NCBI RefSeq assembly: GCF_007970805.1 | Contig: NZ_CP042433.1 | Span: forward strand, 4,464,001-4,528,000 | Length of the DNA stretch: 64,000 nucleotides | Reading direction: 5' to 3' | Source: Flavisolibacter ginsenosidimutans | Lineage (GTDB): Bacteria; Bacteroidota; Bacteroidia; Chitinophagales; Chitinophagaceae | Shown: positions 62,301 through 64,000 of the stretch, one piece after another | Position numbering within the stretch: position 1 is the stretch's first letter | Layout of the letters: every line of letters begins with the position of its first letter | Notes under the pieces: model-generated | The model's database searches: none | The model's input: only the letters and a program-made list of their open reading frames with translations | What the model was told of the DNA's origin: nothing | Translations under genes and position numbers: made by a program

Positions 62301-62563
62301 GCAGCGGAAACAACCAGGCAGAAACAACTTTCTGGCTCGATGACATGACCTATTTGCGTTTAAAGAACATTCAGATTGGCTACAACGTTCCCAAGAGTGT
62401 TTTAAAACACATCGGCATCAACAACCTGCGCATTGCGGGTACGGCCGAAAACCTTGCGACGTTCACATCTTACCGCGGCCTTGATCCCGAGAAGGCCGGA
62501 AACAACAACAACCTGTACCCGATAAACAAATCCTATTCGATTTCCGTAAACATGGGTTTTTAA
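59393..62563 (+). CDS. SusC/RagA-family TonB-linked outer-membrane transporter
   Basis: About 1,056 aa from the ATG at 59393 (MKSFYAFQKGKQS). The N-terminus has an unusually long stretch before the hydrophobic signal segment (FVWVFVFLFLFQAGFGQ near residues 43-58). A carboxypeptidase-like beta sandwich follows (AGRVTDDKGSPLEGVSVQAKG), then the TonB-box/plug entry ADVVVVGYGKQKKVNLVGSVS and LLIRGLGTVNNASPLIVVDGMP, and the barrel ends YPINKSYSISVNMGF. It imports oligosaccharides together with the SusD lipoprotein encoded 10 bp downstream. The specific glycan cannot be read from the sequence. Confidence 0.93.
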   Translation: MKSFYAFQKGKQSSFCSSSSRNCSQRLPQLEEFKKKFTKHFVWVFVFLFLFQAGFGQNLVAGRVTDDKGSPLEGVSVQAKGTSGGVTTNNQGRYSLTLSGGSDTLVFSYVGFGTQEVAIGGRKSIDISLLSDAKALADVVVVGYGKQKKVNLVGSVSAVNVDDKLTSRALPNISSGLEGLVPGLAVTQNSGMAGSNGASLLIRGLGTVNNASPLIVVDGMPDIDINRININDIESVSVLKDATSASVYGSRAANGVILITTRSGKNQRKTAITFNSTTALTKPTKGFDFLANYPRALTLEQRRASTNTLPSNLLFKNGTIDQWLALGMIDPVRYPNTDWWNIIMRDGSLQSYNISASGGDEKSNFFSSVGLKKEVGLQINNDYKQYNARFNFDYKLRSNMNTGVRFNANTSTYTFALAEGFTDSDPTNTAGFDMQYAIAGILPYDPKTGYYGGVMAYGEDPQAYNPYTVYQNTLTHQNRQEANGSMYYDWTPVKGLTASVDYAVNYYNQFQYQANTPNQAFNFQTNTFGSRVYVGPNAGISNDTRTGYKTLFNGRLNYHTIFKKNHDISALLVYSEEYWYDRYQFSSRNDRLYPTLSEIDAALTDIQSTGGNSSAEGLRSYVGRFNYTGFNKYLFEFDGRIDGSSKFLDGSRYGFFPSVAVGWKFTEEKFINRFSEKFLNSGKLRVSYGSLGNNSGVGRYEQQQTLAANSYIIAGSVARGFVNTKLINQFLTWETTTVLNIGADLSFLRNRLTASIDYYDRLTTGMNRPSDLSLLISGAYSPAPRKNIGDMRNRGIEGDFSWKDRVGKFSYGVSLNASYNRTNLEKWNEFLTRGNIFLNMPYRFIYAYQDKGIAQTWQDVYNATPQGAQPGDILREDLNGDGRIDGNDLKAFPNAQRDRPTTYFGLNGYVAWNGFDVAFLFQGSAGRKDFWINAFNNVNFSTARYAVTQAHWDNPWSVENRNGLWPRLGGSGNNQAETTFWLDDMTYLRLKNIQIGYNVPKSVLKHIGINNLRIAGTAENLATFTSYRGLDPEKAGNNNNLYPINKSYSISVNMGF

Positions 62564-62573
62564 ATTTCTTGCC

Positions 62574-64000
62574 ATGACAAAACATTCAGTTAAGATAGTA
62601 ACGTTAACCGCCTTGATTGGGCTTGCGTTTGTGTTCGGCTCCTGTCGCAAAAACTTACTTGATCAGGCGCCCACAACAGAATTGGCGGCTACCGACTTTT
62701 GGAAAACAGAGGCCGATGCCACGACGGCTTTGATGGGTGCCTACGCTGCAGTGCGGCCTTGCTTCGACCGCGATTATTATTTTGACGGACAGGCGGAATA
62801 TTCCCGTGTTCGCGGTACCAGTACCACCAGCGGTAACCTTCGTTTGGGTGATGCTTACAACGGCGGCAACTACAGCCCCTCGGGATACGGCGCCAGCTTT
62901 GATAAAATGTTTCGCTATTTGTACGGCGGCGTTGACCGGGCGAATTATGTTATTGATAACGTGGTTGCGAAAATGCTGCCCACAGCCAGTAGTAGCTCTC
63001 TACCCGGGTTGGAAACCGTGGTTGGGGAGGCAAAGTTGCTTCGAGCCCTTTGTTATTTCCGGTTGATTACCATGTGGGGCGATGTGCAATACATCAGTCA
63101 CGTGGTGAACGACAACGGTGAAGTGATTACGTTGCCCCGGATGCCCATTGCACAAGTAAAGGATTCAATTTTAGCTGACCTAACTTATGCTATCAACAAG
63201 CTTCCCGTAAAGGCTTCACTTGGTCGTGCTTCCAAACCCGCTGCCTTGGCATTGCGCGGGAAAGTTCAATTGTATTGGGCTTGCTGGAACCGATTTGGTT
63301 GGCCAGAACTGGATACATTTACACCTCGTGCTTCGGCCGCCGATTCTGCTTATAAAGCAGCCGCCAGTGATTTTAAATCAGTGATTGCTGATTTTGGACT
63401 GACGCTCTACAAAAATGGTGATCCCGGTGAGATTGACGACTTGGGTAAGTGTGACAAACTACCCAACTACTATTACCTGTTCACGCCCAAAGCCAACGGC
63501 GATCCGGAAATGCTTCTGGTATTTACCCACGGTGGCACGGGCACAAGTCAAGGGGAAGAGTTGATGCGTGATTTTGCCGGCCGTTCGCACGAAGGTTCGC
63601 AGTGTTGGACTTCTCCGCGTTACGAAATTGCCGATCGTTATCAATTGATCACTACCGGTGATTTTGCACCCAAGCTTATACAGATGAATCCAACTGTGCC
63701 AGCCACTGGTAATGTTGCCAGAACAACACCTAATTCGGCGGTAAATCCAGCCAGCTATGCCAACCGCGATTATCGCATGAAGGCTTCCATCCAATGGGAT
63801 TACGAAACCAGCATTGGTCTTGCTTCGCTGGCTTCAACAGGTTACTGTCCTTTTATTTATCAAACATGGGCGGGACGGGTAACCATTGGCGGCGTAACGT
63901 ATACGACTTACAATACAGACGGTTGTAATTCCGGGTATGTTTATCGCAAATTTGTGCGCAATTATCCAGGGCAGGGTCGAAGCGATGGCGATTTTGCTTG
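62574..64000 (+). CDS. SusD/RagB-family outer-membrane lipoprotein (partial, runs off the window)
   Basis: Open from ATG 62574 to the end of the window (475 codons seen; family length is about 500-600 aa). A lipoprotein signal ends VFGSC (lipobox Cys at residue 24). Then the SusD pattern: LDQAPTTELAATDFWKTEADATTALMGAY, VDRANYVIDN and GEAKLLRALCYFRLITMWGDVQYIS near residue 165. It binds glycan at the surface and caps the SusC barrel. Translation begins 10 bp after SusC. No stop is reached. Confidence 0.92.
   Translation, partial: MTKHSVKIVTLTALIGLAFVFGSCRKNLLDQAPTTELAATDFWKTEADATTALMGAYAAVRPCFDRDYYFDGQAEYSRVRGTSTTSGNLRLGDAYNGGNYSPSGYGASFDKMFRYLYGGVDRANYVIDNVVAKMLPTASSSSLPGLETVVGEAKLLRALCYFRLITMWGDVQYISHVVNDNGEVITLPRMPIAQVKDSILADLTYAINKLPVKASLGRASKPAALALRGKVQLYWACWNRFGWPELDTFTPRASAADSAYKAAASDFKSVIADFGLTLYKNGDPGEIDDLGKCDKLPNYYYLFTPKANGDPEMLLVFTHGGTGTSQGEELMRDFAGRSHEGSQCWTSPRYEIADRYQLITTGDFAPKLIQMNPTVPATGNVARTTPNSAVNPASYANRDYRMKASIQWDYETSIGLASLASTGYCPFIYQTWAGRVTIGGVTYTTYNTDGCNSGYVYRKFVRNYPGQGRSDGDFA

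Noticed and set aside
1-64000. Search for CRISPR arrays, transposases, integrases, restriction-modification and rRNA genes.
   Set aside because: Nothing consistent with any of these was seen; the only repeats are the intergenic family and the adhesin units.

Overview
The window is chromosomal DNA of a Bacteroidota bacterium, most likely a Chitinophagaceae-type soil or freshwater heterotroph. This is inferred from a SusC/SusD pair, at least three type IX secretion (T9SS) C-terminal sorting domains, '-7' boxes resembling TAnnTTTG in front of several genes, a TPR histidine kinase paired with a NarL/LuxR regulator, and many small Bacteroidota-only hypotheticals. I found no rRNA, tRNA, CRISPR array, transposase or integrase. 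Genus assignment is not possible from sequence reading alone.

Region 1 (about 0.3-25.3 kb) is mainly a stress or dormancy-like cluster on the minus strand: a ferredoxin reductase, three double-domain universal stress proteins, a PPOX flavoprotein, PfkB-type phosphofructokinase, PEP synthase, an L,D-transpeptidase, two P-type cation ATPases (one MgtA-like), a CHAD protein, a GerW-like protein, several small membrane proteins and two paralogues of an unrecognised ~125-aa family. A GH106-type glycosidase and the PPOX gene run the other way. Imperfect dyads of the Crp/Fnr geometry (TGAN-N4-NTCA) lie upstream of four transcription units, at spacings from candidate -7 boxes that resemble class I and class II activation. 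The cluster recalls the dormancy regulons of other phyla (DosR in mycobacteria, Anr in Pseudomonas), but I did not find a description of it from memory.

Region 2 (25.6-34.0 kb) is a probable seven-gene minus-strand operon: a metal-ligand-deficient 5'-nucleotidase-like Tat protein, a GNAT acetyltransferase, a DUF6916-like protein, three phage tail-collar (microcystin-dependent-protein type) paralogues and a 1,452-aa beta-helix/Ig-like T9SS adhesin. It ends in a strong terminator. A triple inverted-repeat array lies upstream.

Region 3 (34.2-47.4 kb) holds small hypotheticals, an outer-membrane protein, a 1,470-aa RHS/YD-repeat protein with a Cys-rich C-terminal tip, and two secreted proteins. 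Four copies of a 130-200 bp dispersed repeat (34.2, 38.6, 46.5, 57.4 kb) sit in the long spacers. Three of them carry a hairpin with a compensatory base change.

Region 4 (47.4-57.3 kb) is built round an intact TPR histidine kinase/response regulator pair, with secreted or envelope proteins on both sides (lipoprotein, OmpA-family, Ig-like, LamG-T9SS). Three of those genes share a promoter with identical spacing (a CTACGTAG-type box, then TACG, then the -7 box), which suggests a local regulon of this two-component system. A decayed second histidine kinase lies next to it. Region 5 (57.9-64.0 kb) is a LacI-regulated polysaccharide-utilisation locus: a LacI regulator, a perfect 14-bp operator palindrome, SusC, and a SusD cut by the window end.
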